From: Bacteroidota bacterium
Lineage (GTDB): Bacteria; Bacteroidota; Ignavibacteria; Ignavibacteriales; Ignavibacteriaceae
DNA: 33,980 nucleotides
Direction of reading: 5' to 3'
Assembly: GCA_021831685.1 (NCBI GenBank)
Contig: JAKBMG010000116.1
Span: 1-33,980, forward strand
Below are positions 1 through 9,181 of the stretch, piece after piece (position 1 is the stretch's first letter; each line of letters starts with the position of its first letter). A model generated the notes under the pieces. That model was not told where the DNA came from, made no database searches, and saw only the letters and a program-made list of their open reading frames with translations. Made by a program: the position numbers and the translations under genes.

Positions 1-39
1 GGATCAGTTCTTCGGTGAAAATGATCTCTAAGAAAGAGT

Positions 40-200
40 TGTGTCATATCGAAGGATCCGCCGCGGCGGACTCGACTGAGATATCCCATGTTCAACTTGT
101 GTACTTAAGCTATATATGGGATTTCTCCCTCCGGTCGAAATGACATTTTGGAGTTGTGCAACACTCTCTGCCGGTAGGCAAGCTCCTTCGATATGACACA
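40..200. repeat. Palindromic interspersed repeat (MITE-like)
   Basis: A 17-bp perfect inverted repeat (TGTGTCATATCGAAGGA at 40-56, its complement at 184-200) brackets about 160 bp. Nested inside are a 14-bp perfect palindrome at 57-70 (TCCGCCGCGGCGGA), an 11/12 inverted pair at 78-89 and 116-127 (GAGATATCCCAT / ATGGGATTTCTC), and TGCCGGTAGGCA near 171-183. No open reading frame or RNA gene is visible in 1-298. The nested palindromes and the CCTCCGGTCGAAATGACA-like stretch near 130-150 resemble the multicopy non-coding repeats common in Bacteroidetes/Chlorobi-type genomes. That family link is from memory, not from a search. Confidence 0.6.
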
Positions 201-298
201 TTACTATTTGTCAAATAATAGTAAGACGATTGAAAAGTGGATTTTTATAAGAATGGGGTATAGGATTTAACTTCAGTACAAGATTAAATGCCTAATCC

Positions 299-1027
299 TT
301 ATACATTATCTAAAAGTAAAAATGTATTTTCCTTATAACTGTTTTTTGCTTCAAAGTTTTTTTGGGGATAATTACAAATTCTAACTAAAGGGCAAATAAA
401 ACAATTTGGATTTGCAGGTTTACAAATTTCCCTGCCTAATCGGATTAAGTTTGTGTGAAAAGAATGTGCAATTCCTTCCGGTAAATTTTCATTTAAAATC
501 AAGAAAGTTTTATCTGGTGTTTTTGTACTGACAATTCCAATCCGGTTTGTTGTACGATGGACATGCGTATCAACAGGACAAATATTTTTTCTCAAAGAGA
601 AAAGCAAGACACAGCTTGCGGTTTTTACTCCTACACCTTCATAACCCGTTAACTCTTTTAAAATTTCGCCATCTTTTTTATTTAATAAATGGTCAAGACT
701 AATTCTTCCATTATTTTTTAGAAGTGATCTTAAAACATTTTTAATAGCTTTTGATTTTTGTTTCCCAAGTCCTGCTATTTTAATTTCTTTTTCAATTTTC
801 GCTAATGGCAAGGTTGAGACATCATACCAATTTTGGTAAGTCTTCTTCAAGTTTGTAAAAGCTTTATAAGAATTTTTATCGTTTGTGTTTTGCGAGAGAA
901 TAGTCGCGATTAACATATCCACCGGATCGGGCGGATTTTGAGGACGGAATGGTATTCCATATTTTTGGATCAAGAGTTCATTCACTTTTGAAATTCTTTT
1001 TGATACCGTTTTTGATTTCTTAAGCAT
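299..1027 (-). CDS. nth: Endonuclease III-type DNA glycosylase/AP lyase
   Basis: Base-excision repair enzyme that removes oxidised pyrimidines and nicks the abasic site. The 242-residue protein has the helix-hairpin-helix GYEGVGVKTA with the catalytic lysine. It is followed by CPVDTHVHR, which holds the catalytic aspartate. The C-terminal 4Fe-4S loop has the spacing C-X6-C-X2-C-X5-C (CKPANPNCFICPLVRIC). The length is slightly above the usual 210-220 residues, with a short extra tail after the cluster. It diverges from the glmM-type gene across an 89-bp spacer. The ATG start has only a weak, distant AGGA upstream, so the start is less certain than the identity. A related HhH-GPD subfamily remains possible, but the cluster and both catalytic residues are intact. 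Confidence 0.93.
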   Translation of the reverse strand: MLKKSKTVSKRISKVNELLIQKYGIPFRPQNPPDPVDMLIATILSQNTNDKNSYKAFTNLKKTYQNWYDVSTLPLAKIEKEIKIAGLGKQKSKAIKNVLRSLLKNNGRISLDHLLNKKDGEILKELTGYEGVGVKTASCVLLFSLRKNICPVDTHVHRTTNRIGIVSTKTPDKTFLILNENLPEGIAHSFHTNLIRLGREICKPANPNCFICPLVRICNYPQKNFEAKNSYKENTFLLLDNV

Positions 1028-1116
1028 CGTGTAAAAGTCGTTTGTATAAAATTATTTTCCTTAGTCCTAACATAAATAATTCTTTAGTCATTAATATAAT
1101 TCAGACAGGAGGATAA

Positions 1117-2466
1117 ATGCCTACTTTAATGGTTAGTATCTCAGGTATTCGTGGAATAGTCGGCGATGGGCTTGATCCGGACACAATAGTAAAATACACT
1201 TCAGCCTATGCAGATTTTATTGGAAAGGGAAAAGTCGTCGTCGGTAGAGATGCGCGAATTTCGGGCGAGATGGTCCAATCAATTGTTACCGGAACTCTAT
1301 TAGCAAAAGGATTAGATGTATTAGTAATTGGAATTTGCCCGACTCCGACGGTTCAATATGCGGTGAAAACTTTATCAGCTGACGGCGGAATAGCAATCAC
1401 AGCAAGTCATAATCCTAATCAATGGAATGCTTTGAAGTTACTGAATAATACGGGTCAATTTATGACTCCAGAGCAAAACAATGAAATGCTGAAGGTCTTA
1501 AATACTTGTCAAACCTTCAAAAGTTGGGATGAGCTTGGGACCTTAAAATATTTTGAAGAAGGATTAAAAAGACATGTAACCGATGTATTAAATTTAGGAT
1601 TTTTAAGAATAGATGAAATAAGAAAACGAAAATTTAAAGTCGTAGTAGACTGTGTTAACGGCGCCGGAGTTTATGTAATTCCCAATCTTCTAAAAGATTT
1701 TGGTTGTGAAGTAATAGAGATGAATTGCGAGCGAACAGGCATTTTCCCCCGCCTTCCTGAACCTTTGCCTGAAAATTTAACAGAAACAATGAAAGCAGTC
1801 GCATTTAACAAAGCTGATCTTGGTATTGTAGTTGATCCGGATGTTGACAGGTTAGTGCTTATTACGAATGAGGGGAAACCTTTCGGGGAAGAAAACACAA
1901 TTACGCAAGCCGTAAAATTCATTTTGTCTAAGCAGAAAGGAAATGTAGCTGTCAATTTATCGACAACGAGAGCTGTAGAAGATGTAGCAGCGGAGTATGG
2001 CCAAAAGGTATTCAGGTCGCCTGTAGGAGAAGCAAATGTCGTAAAAAAAATGAAGGAAGTCGATGCAGTAATAGGCGGGGAAGGAAGCGGCGGAGTGATT
2101 TATCCCGCATTGCATTATGGTCGTGATGCGCTAGTCGGTATTGCAATTACGCTTCAGCACTTAACAGAATTCGGCGGGACAATTTCTGATTTAAAAAAAT
2201 CTTTGCCTTCCTATTTTATTGCAAAGAAAAAGATTGATTTGGGTAATTCACAACCGGATGAAATAATCAGGCATCTTTTAGAAAAGTACCGGGATGAAAA
2301 GATAAATAACGAAGACGGATTAAAGATTGATTTTGACGATCATTGGGTACATTTTAGAAAATCAAACACCGAACCTATAATAAGAATAATAACAGAAGCA
2401 AAGACACAGGATTCTGCAGAAAAATATTCACAAAGATATTTTGATGAAATTAAAAAAATGTTTTGA
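1117..2466 (+). CDS. glmM: Phosphoglucosamine mutase / phosphohexomutase
   Basis: Alpha-D-phosphohexomutase family enzyme, probably converting glucosamine-6-phosphate to glucosamine-1-phosphate for UDP-GlcNAc synthesis. The 449-residue protein has all four signatures. The phosphoserine loop is TASHNP with Ser97. The Mg site is DPDVDRL with Asp240, Asp242 and Asp244. The sugar-specificity loop is GEGSGG at 321-326, followed by HYGRDAL. The C-terminal phosphate-binding loop is RKSNTEPIIRI. GEGSGG with GRDAL is typical of the archaeal-like GlmM/phosphomannomutase branch rather than E. coli GlmM, so phosphomannomutase or phosphoglucomutase activity cannot be excluded. A strong AGGAGG lies 5 nt before the ATG. 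A TATAAT at 1095-1100 could be a -10 box, but it has no convincing -35. The gene converges on the DUF58 gene with a 23-bp gap and no obvious terminator. Confidence 0.8.
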   Translation: MPTLMVSISGIRGIVGDGLDPDTIVKYTSAYADFIGKGKVVVGRDARISGEMVQSIVTGTLLAKGLDVLVIGICPTPTVQYAVKTLSADGGIAITASHNPNQWNALKLLNNTGQFMTPEQNNEMLKVLNTCQTFKSWDELGTLKYFEEGLKRHVTDVLNLGFLRIDEIRKRKFKVVVDCVNGAGVYVIPNLLKDFGCEVIEMNCERTGIFPRLPEPLPENLTETMKAVAFNKADLGIVVDPDVDRLVLITNEGKPFGEENTITQAVKFILSKQKGNVAVNLSTTRAVEDVAAEYGQKVFRSPVGEANVVKKMKEVDAVIGGEGSGGVIYPALHYGRDALVGIAITLQHLTEFGGTISDLKKSLPSYFIAKKKIDLGNSQPDEIIRHLLEKYRDEKINNEDGLKIDFDDHWVHFRKSNTEPIIRIITEAKTQDSAEKYSQRYFDEIKKMF

Positions 2467-2489
2467 AGATTGAGTGTCACAAACCTGCG

Positions 2490-3398
2490 TTAAAATAATT
2501 TGCTTCTTTTTTGGATATAGCTAAAAAGCGCTTTGTCAAACGGCATAGAAGTTTCAATAAGGTTGTAGTCAATATTTGAATTTAGACATTCCGTTTTAAT
2601 CTTGTTTAGAAAGCTTTCCATTGATTCCCGGTAAGCTTTTTGAATTTGATAAGGTTGGGTAGTAATTTCATCTTCGGTCTCTAAATCCTTAAATACTGCA
2701 TCATTTCCAAATGCAAAACTTCTTTCAAGCGGGTCAAGAATCTGAAAGACTATAACTTCATTTTTTTGGTAGCGGAAATGTTTCAGAGCTTTTAGAATTG
2801 AGTTTATATCATCAAAAAAATCAGAAAAAATTATGACTAAGCCTCTCCTCTTAATTTTTTCTGCAATGATGTTTAAGGAAGTAGCCGTGTTGGTTTTATT
2901 AGACGGAGTTAAAGAGCTAAGACTTTTCAACATTTCTTGAAGATAAGCTCTGCTGGTTTTGGGAGGGAAATATTTGTCAATTGTTTCGGAGTAAAGCGAC
3001 AAACCTACAGCATCCTGCTGTTTTATCATCAGATAGCTTAAACCCGCAACCAAAGTTATTGCATATTCTAACTTTGATATATTTGTTCCGGAAGAATAAC
3101 CCATCGACTTACTTGAGTCTAACAGGATATAACTTTTTAAGTTAGTTTCTTCTTCATATTGTTTGATAAAAAACCTTTCGGTTTTCCCATAGGCTTTCCA
3201 ATCTATATCCTTAACCGAATCGCCCTGCATATAAGGTCTATGCTGAGTAAACTCAACACTGAAGCCATGGTATGGGCTTTTATGAAGTCCAACCATAAAG
3301 CCTTCAACTACTAATCTTGCTCGAAGCTCTAATGAATTTAATTTTGAAATGACCGCCGGGTTTAAATATTTCCGGTAATCATTTGAAGATTCTTGCAT
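2490..3398 (-). CDS. DUF58 domain protein (vWA-like)
   Basis: A 302-residue soluble protein of the DUF58 family. The family core is visible: QHRPYMQGDSVKDIDWKAYGKT at about 52-73, then ILLDSSKSMG at about 91-100. The latter gives the D-x-S-x-S metal-site start of a von Willebrand A fold (Asp94, Ser96, Ser98). DUF58 proteins usually sit with MoxR AAA ATPases and are thought to assist assembly or maturation of other proteins; no moxR gene is in this window. The ATG overlaps the stop of the upstream lipoprotein gene by 1 nt (TAATG), so the two are probably co-translated. No membrane segment is apparent. The exact role is unknown. Confidence 0.85.
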   Translation of the reverse strand: MQESSNDYRKYLNPAVISKLNSLELRARLVVEGFMVGLHKSPYHGFSVEFTQHRPYMQGDSVKDIDWKAYGKTERFFIKQYEEETNLKSYILLDSSKSMGYSSGTNISKLEYAITLVAGLSYLMIKQQDAVGLSLYSETIDKYFPPKTSRAYLQEMLKSLSSLTPSNKTNTATSLNIIAEKIKRRGLVIIFSDFFDDINSILKALKHFRYQKNEVIVFQILDPLERSFAFGNDAVFKDLETEDEITTQPYQIQKAYRESMESFLNKIKTECLNSNIDYNLIETSMPFDKALFSYIQKRSKLF

Positions 3399-3925
3399 TA
3401 TTTGCCAGCCATTTTTTTCCGCTGAAGAATTTCTTCCGGAGTTAGCCCCATATTCTCTAATTCTTCTTTTACGGATGTTGCTAATTCATTATTAGGATAT
3501 TGCTTCAAAAAAAGGTTAAAGGTCAAAGTTGCATTCTTAAAATCTTTCTGATCATTTGCTTGAATGAATCCGGACAGAAATAAACACTTAGGGGCAATAT
3601 CACTTTGAGGATATTTATCATAAGCACTTCTAAAGAGTAAAACAGCACGTCGCAACGATTCATCCGGAGTTAAATTTTGATTTGTCGAAGGTATTTTTTT
3701 AATCATGAAATTTTGATACAGAGTCGCCATCTTAAATATTGCCTGGGGGGCTAATTGACTTTCGGGATAATGATCTACTAATTTCTCAAAAGATTCTAGT
3801 GCCGCATCATAATTTTTTTGTTCAACACTTGCATTGCCCAAATCTAAATAATTCTGATCAGTTTTTTTGCTGCAACCGAATAAAACAAAGGCTAAAATGA
3901 GTGCGGATATAATAGAGAGTTTCAT
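3398..3925 (-). CDS. TPR lipoprotein, BamD-like
   Basis: A 175-residue predicted outer-membrane or periplasmic lipoprotein. The N-terminus is a lipoprotein signal with a hydrophobic core and a lipobox ending LFGC, so lipidation would fall on Cys18. The mature part carries tetratricopeptide-type helix pairs, for example NYDAALESFEKLVDHYPESQLAPQAIFKMATLY and a second unit ending FLKQYPNNELATSV. This is the pattern of BamD/YfiO and YbgF-type proteins. It is shorter than E. coli BamD (about 245 residues), so it may be a related TPR lipoprotein rather than the essential BamD. It is translationally coupled to the DUF58 gene (TAATG). Upstream is a 200-bp spacer carrying a palindromic repeat. Confidence 0.8.
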   Translation of the reverse strand: MKLSIISALILAFVLFGCSKKTDQNYLDLGNASVEQKNYDAALESFEKLVDHYPESQLAPQAIFKMATLYQNFMIKKIPSTNQNLTPDESLRRAVLLFRSAYDKYPQSDIAPKCLFLSGFIQANDQKDFKNATLTFNLFLKQYPNNELATSVKEELENMGLTPEEILQRKKMAGK

Positions 3926-4017
3926 ACATTTTCTATAATTTTTATTAGAAATATTGGTTCCAAAGTTATCAAATTAGAAATGAAGTAGCAATCAAAGGAA
4001 TATTAAAAGAATTATTT

Positions 4018-4121
4018 CTCATGTTACGCAAGATTTGGAGAAATGGAGTAATGGAATAGACAAATTCTCTCCATTATTCCAACATTCCATTACTCCAAAG
4101 AGAAATCCAGCGTAATGTGAG
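4018..4121. repeat. Near-palindromic 104-bp element
   Basis: Outer arms CTCATGTTACGC (4018-4029) and GCGTAATGTGAG (4110-4121) pair with 10 of 12 matches. The inner arms GGAGTAATGGAAT (4045-4057) and ATTCCATTACTCC (4084-4096) pair perfectly. The segments between the arms (AGATTT- and AAATCC-like) are also partly complementary, so almost the whole element can fold into one long hairpin. It lies between purE and the lipoprotein gene, where it could also stop transcription of the purK-purE end of the operon, although no T-run follows. It is likely one copy of a genomic palindromic repeat; copy number is not checked. Confidence 0.6.
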
Positions 4122-4126
4122 TTATT

Positions 4127-4633
4127 TTATTTTTTTCGAATATTCATTAATTGATTGTTTTTTATTTCAGATTCTTCTGCTAATTTCTTTTTGTAGTTAA
4201 TTATTTTTTCTTGAAGACTCTTATCGCAAACAGAAAGAATTTGAGCCGCAAGAATACCCGCGTTTTTAGCCTGGTTGATTCCGACAGTTGCTACCGGAAC
4301 ACCTCCAGGCATTTGGACAATTGAAAGAAGCGAATCCATACCGTCAAGAGATTTTGATTTTACAGGTACTCCAATTACAGGCAGAGGCGAATGAGAGGCA
4401 GTCATACCTGGCAAATGAGCTGCACCGCCTGCTCCTGCAATTATTACTTTAATTCCTCTCTTGTGAGCAGAGGCTCCGTATTCTGCCATTAAGTTTGGAG
4501 TTCTATGCGCAGATACGATTTTTATTTCGTACATAATCTCAAATTCTTCAAGTACAAGAGCGGCTTCATTCATTACCGGAAGATCAGAATCGCTGCCCAT
4601 GATTATTCCGACTAGGGGGTTATTGTGTTTCAT
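4127..4633 (-). CDS. purE: N5-carboxyaminoimidazole ribonucleotide mutase
   Basis: Class I PurE, which rearranges N5-CAIR to CAIR in de novo purine synthesis and acts after PurK. The 168-residue protein starts with the conserved [13 protein letters not shown] phosphate-binding loop. SAHRTP with the catalytic histidine follows, then [12 protein letters not shown] and the PVIGVPV strand. A GTG five codons further upstream (4646-4648) would start 2 nt after purK and add five residues. The ATG at 4631-4633 is preferred because it is preceded by a purine-rich AAGAAG at good spacing and gives a family-typical N-terminus. The purK-purE order and spacing indicate one transcript. The C-terminal tail after KKKLAEE is slightly longer than usual. 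Confidence 0.93.
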   Translation of the reverse strand: MKHNNPLVGIIMGSDSDLPVMNEAALVLEEFEIMYEIKIVSAHRTPNLMAEYGASAHKRGIKVIIAGAGGAAHLPGMTASHSPLPVIGVPVKSKSLDGMDSLLSIVQMPGGVPVATVGINQAKNAGILAAQILSVCDKSLQEKIINYKKKLAEESEIKNNQLMNIRKK

Positions 4634-4650
4634 AATTTTCTTCTTCACTT

Positions 4651-5787
4651 TTATATTATTATTTGTTTTTCAATTTCTTTCACACGCCTTAAAATTGGGT
4701 AAAGATTATCGCCTAAAATAGTTATGTGCCCCATTTTTCTACCAACCCGTGATTTCTCTTTTCCATAAATGTGAAGATGGACATTGTCATCCGTAAAGGC
4801 TTTGTTATAATTTCGAACAATACCATCTCCGATTCTTTTACCGAGAAGGTTAATCATTACGGCAAACGGTCTCAACATTTCGGTTGAGCCAAGCGGTAAA
4901 CCCAAAATAGCACGAATATGATTTTCAAACTGCGAGGTCACACAAGCTTCAATTGTATAATGCCCAGAATTATGAGGTCTCGGAGCCATTTCATTTACTA
5001 AAATCTTTTCATCTTTTGTAAGAAACATTTCGATTCCAAAAATGCCATAACCGCTTACCGCCTCGACTGCAGAAATTGCGATCTCTTCAGAAAACTTTGC
5101 TAGTTTTTTTGAAATCTGCGCCGGTGCAATCACTGTTTTACAAATATGATTTTCCTGAATCGTTTGAACAACCGGATAAGTCTTAATTTCCTTTTTAGTT
5201 CTAACAATCATTATTGAAAGCTCCATTGCAAAGTCAACGAACTCTTCCGCATAGACTTCACTGCCACGCGATTCAAGCTTCTTCAAGCCTGAATTAAAAG
5301 AATTAATATTTTTCACAAGTGCATTGCCATAACCATCATATCCCATCTTCCGGGACTTCAGAACAAACTTTTTACCAAGTTTAGAAGAAACATCCTTATA
5401 AAGATTTTCATAATTATATTTCACAAACTTCGGAACCGGAATTCCATTTCGTTCAAGAGTTTTTTTTTGAATATATTTATCCTGAATTAAAGAGATTGTT
5501 TTTGATGATGGGATTACTTTCTTTCCCAGGGTCTCTAGGTAATGCAATTTTTCAGAATCTATAAATTCATTTTCCAAAGTAACTACATCAGACTGCTTTG
5601 AAAATTCCTTAAGAATAGCTTCATTATCAACCCATCCAACATACTCTTTTTTTGTCAATTGACCTGCCGGAGAATTTTTTTCTTTCTCTAATATTGCAAC
5701 ATCAAAACCAAGCTTAAAAGCCTGATAAGCCGACATTCGGGCAAGCTGCCCGCCTCCAAGTATTCCAATACATTTTTTAATATTCAC
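4651..5787 (-). CDS. purK: N5-carboxyaminoimidazole ribonucleotide synthase
   Basis: ATP-grasp enzyme that uses ATP and bicarbonate to carboxylate AIR, supplying PurE. The 378-residue length is normal. The N-terminal pre-ATP-grasp signature is [11 protein letters not shown]. The ATP-grasp central domain includes [15 protein letters not shown] and [15 protein letters not shown]. The metal and ATP loop is [27 protein letters not shown] near 265-291. The start is GTG; no in-frame ATG lies near the conserved N-terminus. It follows comEC with a 41-bp gap and precedes purE. The presence of PurK means purine synthesis here uses the two-step bacterial route rather than direct CO2 carboxylation by a class II PurE. 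Confidence 0.94.
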   Translation of the reverse strand: MNIKKCIGILGGGQLARMSAYQAFKLGFDVAILEKEKNSPAGQLTKKEYVGWVDNEAILKEFSKQSDVVTLENEFIDSEKLHYLETLGKKVIPSSKTISLIQDKYIQKKTLERNGIPVPKFVKYNYENLYKDVSSKLGKKFVLKSRKMGYDGYGNALVKNINSFNSGLKKLESRGSEVYAEEFVDFAMELSIMIVRTKKEIKTYPVVQTIQENHICKTVIAPAQISKKLAKFSEEIAISAVEAVSGYGIFGIEMFLTKDEKILVNEMAPRPHNSGHYTIEACVTSQFENHIRAILGLPLGSTEMLRPFAVMINLLGKRIGDGIVRNYNKAFTDDNVHLHIYGKEKSRVGRKMGHITILGDNLYPILRRVKEIEKQIII

Positions 5788-5828
5788 TTTAACCTTTGTA
5801 TTCTTTATTAATAAAAATCCAGTTCAAT

Positions 5829-8228
5829 TCAACTTTCCCAGTCGACCCGGGAAAATCTTTCCCCGTCTGACTTAAGCAAAATCCCGCCTTGTTTGTCTGT
5901 CCGTATAACTTTTGATTTATGTCTCTCCAGTCGTTTTAAAACTTCATAAGAAGGATGGCCAAATTTATTTTTAATTCCGACACTTATCAAACTAATTTTT
6001 GGTTTCACGCAGCTCAAGAATTCTTCGCTTGAACAAAAATTACTTCCATGATGAGATATTTTTAGGACGTCTGAGTTCAAAAAACTTCCATATGTGTCTG
6101 CATAATATTTTTCTCCTTTTGCATCAACATCACCAGTAAATAGGATGCTTGTTTTACCGTATACGATTTTTATTATTCCACTTTTATTATTAGAAGTGGT
6201 TTTATTAGCATTAATTCTTGGGCGATCATTTAATATATATATTTTAGAGTTACCAACTGTAAAACATTTTTTCGAATAGTGCTCAAACTGTATTTTTCTG
6301 TGAATAAGAAATTGTTGAAACTTAATTTCCTTCTTTAATGCCGAATCGATTTCAGGAATGAACACCTTTTCTATTTTGTTTTTTTCAATAAGAGAAACGA
6401 TTCCGCCATAATGATCAGCATCAAAGTGAGAGATAAACGCATAATCGATTTTATTGATGTTAAATTGATTCAGCAGCGGGTCGATTATTTTTTCTCCGTT
6501 GTCGAAATCAAACGAAGCCATGCCGGCATCTACTAAAGCAGTCTTGCCGTTTGGGAATTGCAGAAGAAAAGAATCCCCCTGCCCTACATCAATAGCATAA
6601 ACATTAAGAAGGTTCTTAGATAGAATATCTTTATGGTCTAACGAACTATATACAATAATATTTAGAAAAACTAATAACACAAGGATGGTTCTGGAAAAGA
6701 AAGTGGAAAACTTATTCATAAAGAGAAAGAAAACGATAAGGAAGAAATAAAAGATAAGAGAATCGAGTAGAGTAAAATTTCTAATCCACAAAAATGAATA
6801 TTGAAATCTACCAGTTAACTTAACAAATTCAAAAATAAAGGAAGTTGTTAAGTTATTTGCTGCGGCTGACAGAGAGGCAAAAAAGGGTGAAAAGAAAGTT
6901 AAGGTTAAGGTAAAAAAGGAAATTCCAACTATTACACCTATTGTTGGAATAACAATTAAGTTAGCGAGCAGTGCGACCACAGATAGTTTACTAAAGTAAA
7001 CAAGCGTAAACGGAAGAGTTCCTATTTGTGCGGATAATGAAACTGCAAAAAACAACAGAAGGTTTTTAAAGACGTTTGAGTGAATCTTTAAATTCTCTAT
7101 TTTTTCGTGAAGGTAAGGATAAATCGCTGCTATTGAAAAAACTGCCGCAAAAGATAACTGGAACCCAGGACTAAATAATTCGTTGGGATAAAATAGAAGA
7201 ATCACCAGAGCAGCCAACGCCAAGGAATTAAAGATGTTTGTGGTTCTATTCGTTAACAAAGTAATTATGAAAGCTATCGACATAATAACAGCTCTTACAA
7301 CTGATGCCGGCATACCAGTAATAACCATAAACATAATTAATCCGGCTATAGTTAATATTGAACCTATATACTTATTTAGTCTTCCAAATAGGAACATAAA
7401 AATTATAGCAATGAAGCCAACATGTAAACCCGAAACAGCAAGTACATGCATTACTCCGGAATTAATAAAATCTACTTTTGCGTTCTGATCTATTTCACTT
7501 CTGTCCGCCAATAGCAGCCCTTTAACTAATGCTGCGGTTTGCGGTGCAAACAATGTAGAAATAGTTGTATTAAGATTTTTTCTCATCAAGAAAACTATTG
7601 ATTTTACTTTATCTTTGTTCTGATTAAGCAAAAAGAAATCCTTAACACTGTAGGAATTTAATACTCCGCTTATGCCTTTGGAATTAAGATAATTGTTATA
7701 GTCAAACTCACCGGGATTTCTCCGGTTTCTACCTGTGGAATAATTACCTGTAATTTTAATAAAATTGCCCGGGTTAATTGAAGAATAAATCGAATCAAGC
7801 TTACTTTTTGAAATATCGTTCAACCTGCAAAGGATATTAGTTTTTAACTTTGATGAAAAGCTATTAGACCTAAGAGAATCAATACTTAATTCAAATAAAA
7901 TCCCTTTTCCTTTATTTAGTTCAATATTTGAAATCTTTCCATATGCAGTAATGTCTTTAACGTAATTGATATTTGAAGGAAGAATTTTTTGGGTACTAAG
8001 TGAAATAGATTCTACAGCGTTGCCTGCTCCGACGACAGCAATAAAAGAAATAATACTCAATAGATGTTTTCTTTTACTTTGTTTATCAAAAACCACTATT
8101 GTAAAAAGTAAAATGAGAGTTATTAAAGCCAGAATCAAATAAGCAGTGAATGTAAATGAAATAAATTTGTTTAAAATTATTCCGGCGATAAAAAGGACAG
8201 CCACCTTTATCAATGGATAATCCTTCAT
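5829..8228 (-). CDS. comEC: ComEC/Rec2 DNA-uptake channel
   Basis: Inner-membrane channel that passes single-stranded DNA into the cytoplasm during natural transformation. The 799-residue protein has three parts. The N-terminus has membrane helices, then an OB-like extracytoplasmic region (DUF4131) at about 95-195. A polytopic competence domain at about 230-510 contains the family signature GVMHVLAVSGLHVGFIA. A C-terminal metallo-beta-lactamase-like domain starts at YAIDVGQGDSFLLQF and includes ISHFDADHYGG and LKISHHGS. All three parts are present, as in full-length ComEC. The ATG overlaps the stop of the upstream metalloenzyme gene by 4 nt (ATGA). dprA in the same window supports functional transformation. 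Confidence 0.92.
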   Translation of the reverse strand: MKDYPLIKVAVLFIAGIILNKFISFTFTAYLILALITLILLFTIVVFDKQSKRKHLLSIISFIAVVGAGNAVESISLSTQKILPSNINYVKDITAYGKISNIELNKGKGILFELSIDSLRSNSFSSKLKTNILCRLNDISKSKLDSIYSSINPGNFIKITGNYSTGRNRRNPGEFDYNNYLNSKGISGVLNSYSVKDFFLLNQNKDKVKSIVFLMRKNLNTTISTLFAPQTAALVKGLLLADRSEIDQNAKVDFINSGVMHVLAVSGLHVGFIAIIFMFLFGRLNKYIGSILTIAGLIMFMVITGMPASVVRAVIMSIAFIITLLTNRTTNIFNSLALAALVILLFYPNELFSPGFQLSFAAVFSIAAIYPYLHEKIENLKIHSNVFKNLLLFFAVSLSAQIGTLPFTLVYFSKLSVVALLANLIVIPTIGVIVGISFFTLTLTFFSPFFASLSAAANNLTTSFIFEFVKLTGRFQYSFLWIRNFTLLDSLIFYFFLIVFFLFMNKFSTFFSRTILVLLVFLNIIVYSSLDHKDILSKNLLNVYAIDVGQGDSFLLQFPNGKTALVDAGMASFDFDNGEKIIDPLLNQFNINKIDYAFISHFDADHYGGIVSLIEKNKIEKVFIPEIDSALKKEIKFQQFLIHRKIQFEHYSKKCFTVGNSKIYILNDRPRINANKTTSNNKSGIIKIVYGKTSILFTGDVDAKGEKYYADTYGSFLNSDVLKISHHGSNFCSSEEFLSCVKPKISLISVGIKNKFGHPSYEVLKRLERHKSKVIRTDKQGGILLKSDGERFSRVDWES

Positions 8229-9142
8229 CGGCTTATCTCGATAATTGCCTTTTTAATTTGGGAAATGTCTTTTATCGTATTAAATAAATATCTCCCATAC
8301 TTCCCTGCGCTTATTGTTAATGAAGGATTCAGTGAATGTGTCTTTATAGATAAATCTTCGACATTACCGTGATCGGAACAAATTAATAAAGTAGTATTCG
8401 ATTGATCTATTTCAGATAAAATTGTAAATAGGAATTCATCCAAAGTCTTCAGAGTGGGCTCAATATTCCCTTCATGTCTACCATGTCCGATGTAATCAGT
8501 AAGATAATATTCGAAAAGAGTGAAAGAATTTTGAAACGCAATTTTTAATAGGCGCCTAGCTGCGGTCTCAGATTTAATAACCGGCAGTGTATAGCCTAAT
8601 TTCTGATTCCATTTTTCGTTTGTAATTTCTGCAGTTAGTGCCTTACCCTTCTTAACATCTGTAGCATGGTTTAGTCTAACTCCGCTAAACCTGCAGCTTA
8701 ATGAAGTAACGCTAAGTCTTAGTTTACCGGATTTAAGATAATCAAAAAAAGGTTTCGGGTATGCGTTTGCAAAAAAAACTTTTTTGTTTTTCTTTAGAAA
8801 GTATTTGAATATATTTTGCTCTTGAATGATAGGTAGGAGAGTAGAATATGGATACGGACCAAAATGTTTCCCAACGATTTTGGGTGCATTGACACCACAG
8901 AAGATAGCTGTCTGCCCAGTACCGCTTTGCGGAAAACCTTCAACTCCTAAGCGCGCATCAGCCGGAAAGATAAAGGAGCTGTTTGATTCGATGACCTGGT
9001 CTGTAATTGAGGGGGTTTTTCCGAATATTTTAGTAAAGGTTTTAAATGGATACTTAAAAAATGGATTGTTTTGATAATCTTCGTTTCCGATTCCTACTCC
9101 GTCTATGAATATCATTAAAACATGGTCCAAGAGATTCACCAC
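8225..9142 (-). CDS. Alkaline phosphatase superfamily metalloenzyme
   Basis: A 305-residue member of the superfamily that includes cofactor-independent phosphoglycerate mutase and alkaline phosphatase. Metal-binding elements are visible at both ends: MIFIDGVGIG near 10-19 and CSDHGNVEDLSIKTHS near 255-270. The probable nucleophile region is PQSGTGQTAIFCGVNAP. At about 300 residues it is far shorter than true iPGM (about 510) and lacks the inserted transferase domain, so phosphoglycerate mutase activity is unlikely; a phosphatase or phosphodiesterase is more plausible. The start is uncertain: GTG at 9140-9142, the adjacent GTG, or the ATG nine codons in (MIFIDG) are all possible, and no clear Shine-Dalgarno decides. 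The stop overlaps the comEC start (ATGA). Confidence 0.75.
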   Translation of the reverse strand: MVNLLDHVLMIFIDGVGIGNEDYQNNPFFKYPFKTFTKIFGKTPSITDQVIESNSSFIFPADARLGVEGFPQSGTGQTAIFCGVNAPKIVGKHFGPYPYSTLLPIIQEQNIFKYFLKKNKKVFFANAYPKPFFDYLKSGKLRLSVTSLSCRFSGVRLNHATDVKKGKALTAEITNEKWNQKLGYTLPVIKSETAARRLLKIAFQNSFTLFEYYLTDYIGHGRHEGNIEPTLKTLDEFLFTILSEIDQSNTTLLICSDHGNVEDLSIKTHSLNPSLTISAGKYGRYLFNTIKDISQIKKAIIEISR

Positions 9143-9181
9143 TTAATAGTTTTTAAAGAGACAGAAAGCAAAAGCTTAATC

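Noticed and set aside
1095-1100. TATAAT as a promoter for the glmM-type gene
   Set aside because: No -35 element lies at 16-18 bp, and the implied leader would be only about 10 nt, overlapping the ribosome site. It is mentioned in the gene entry but not called.
2462-2495. Terminator between the converging glmM-type and DUF58 genes
   Set aside because: The 23-bp gap contains no inverted repeat or U-run.
7234-7488. 84-residue plus-strand frame inside comEC
   Set aside because: It is antisense to the membrane domain of comEC; its hydrophobic residues mirror the codon composition of that domain.
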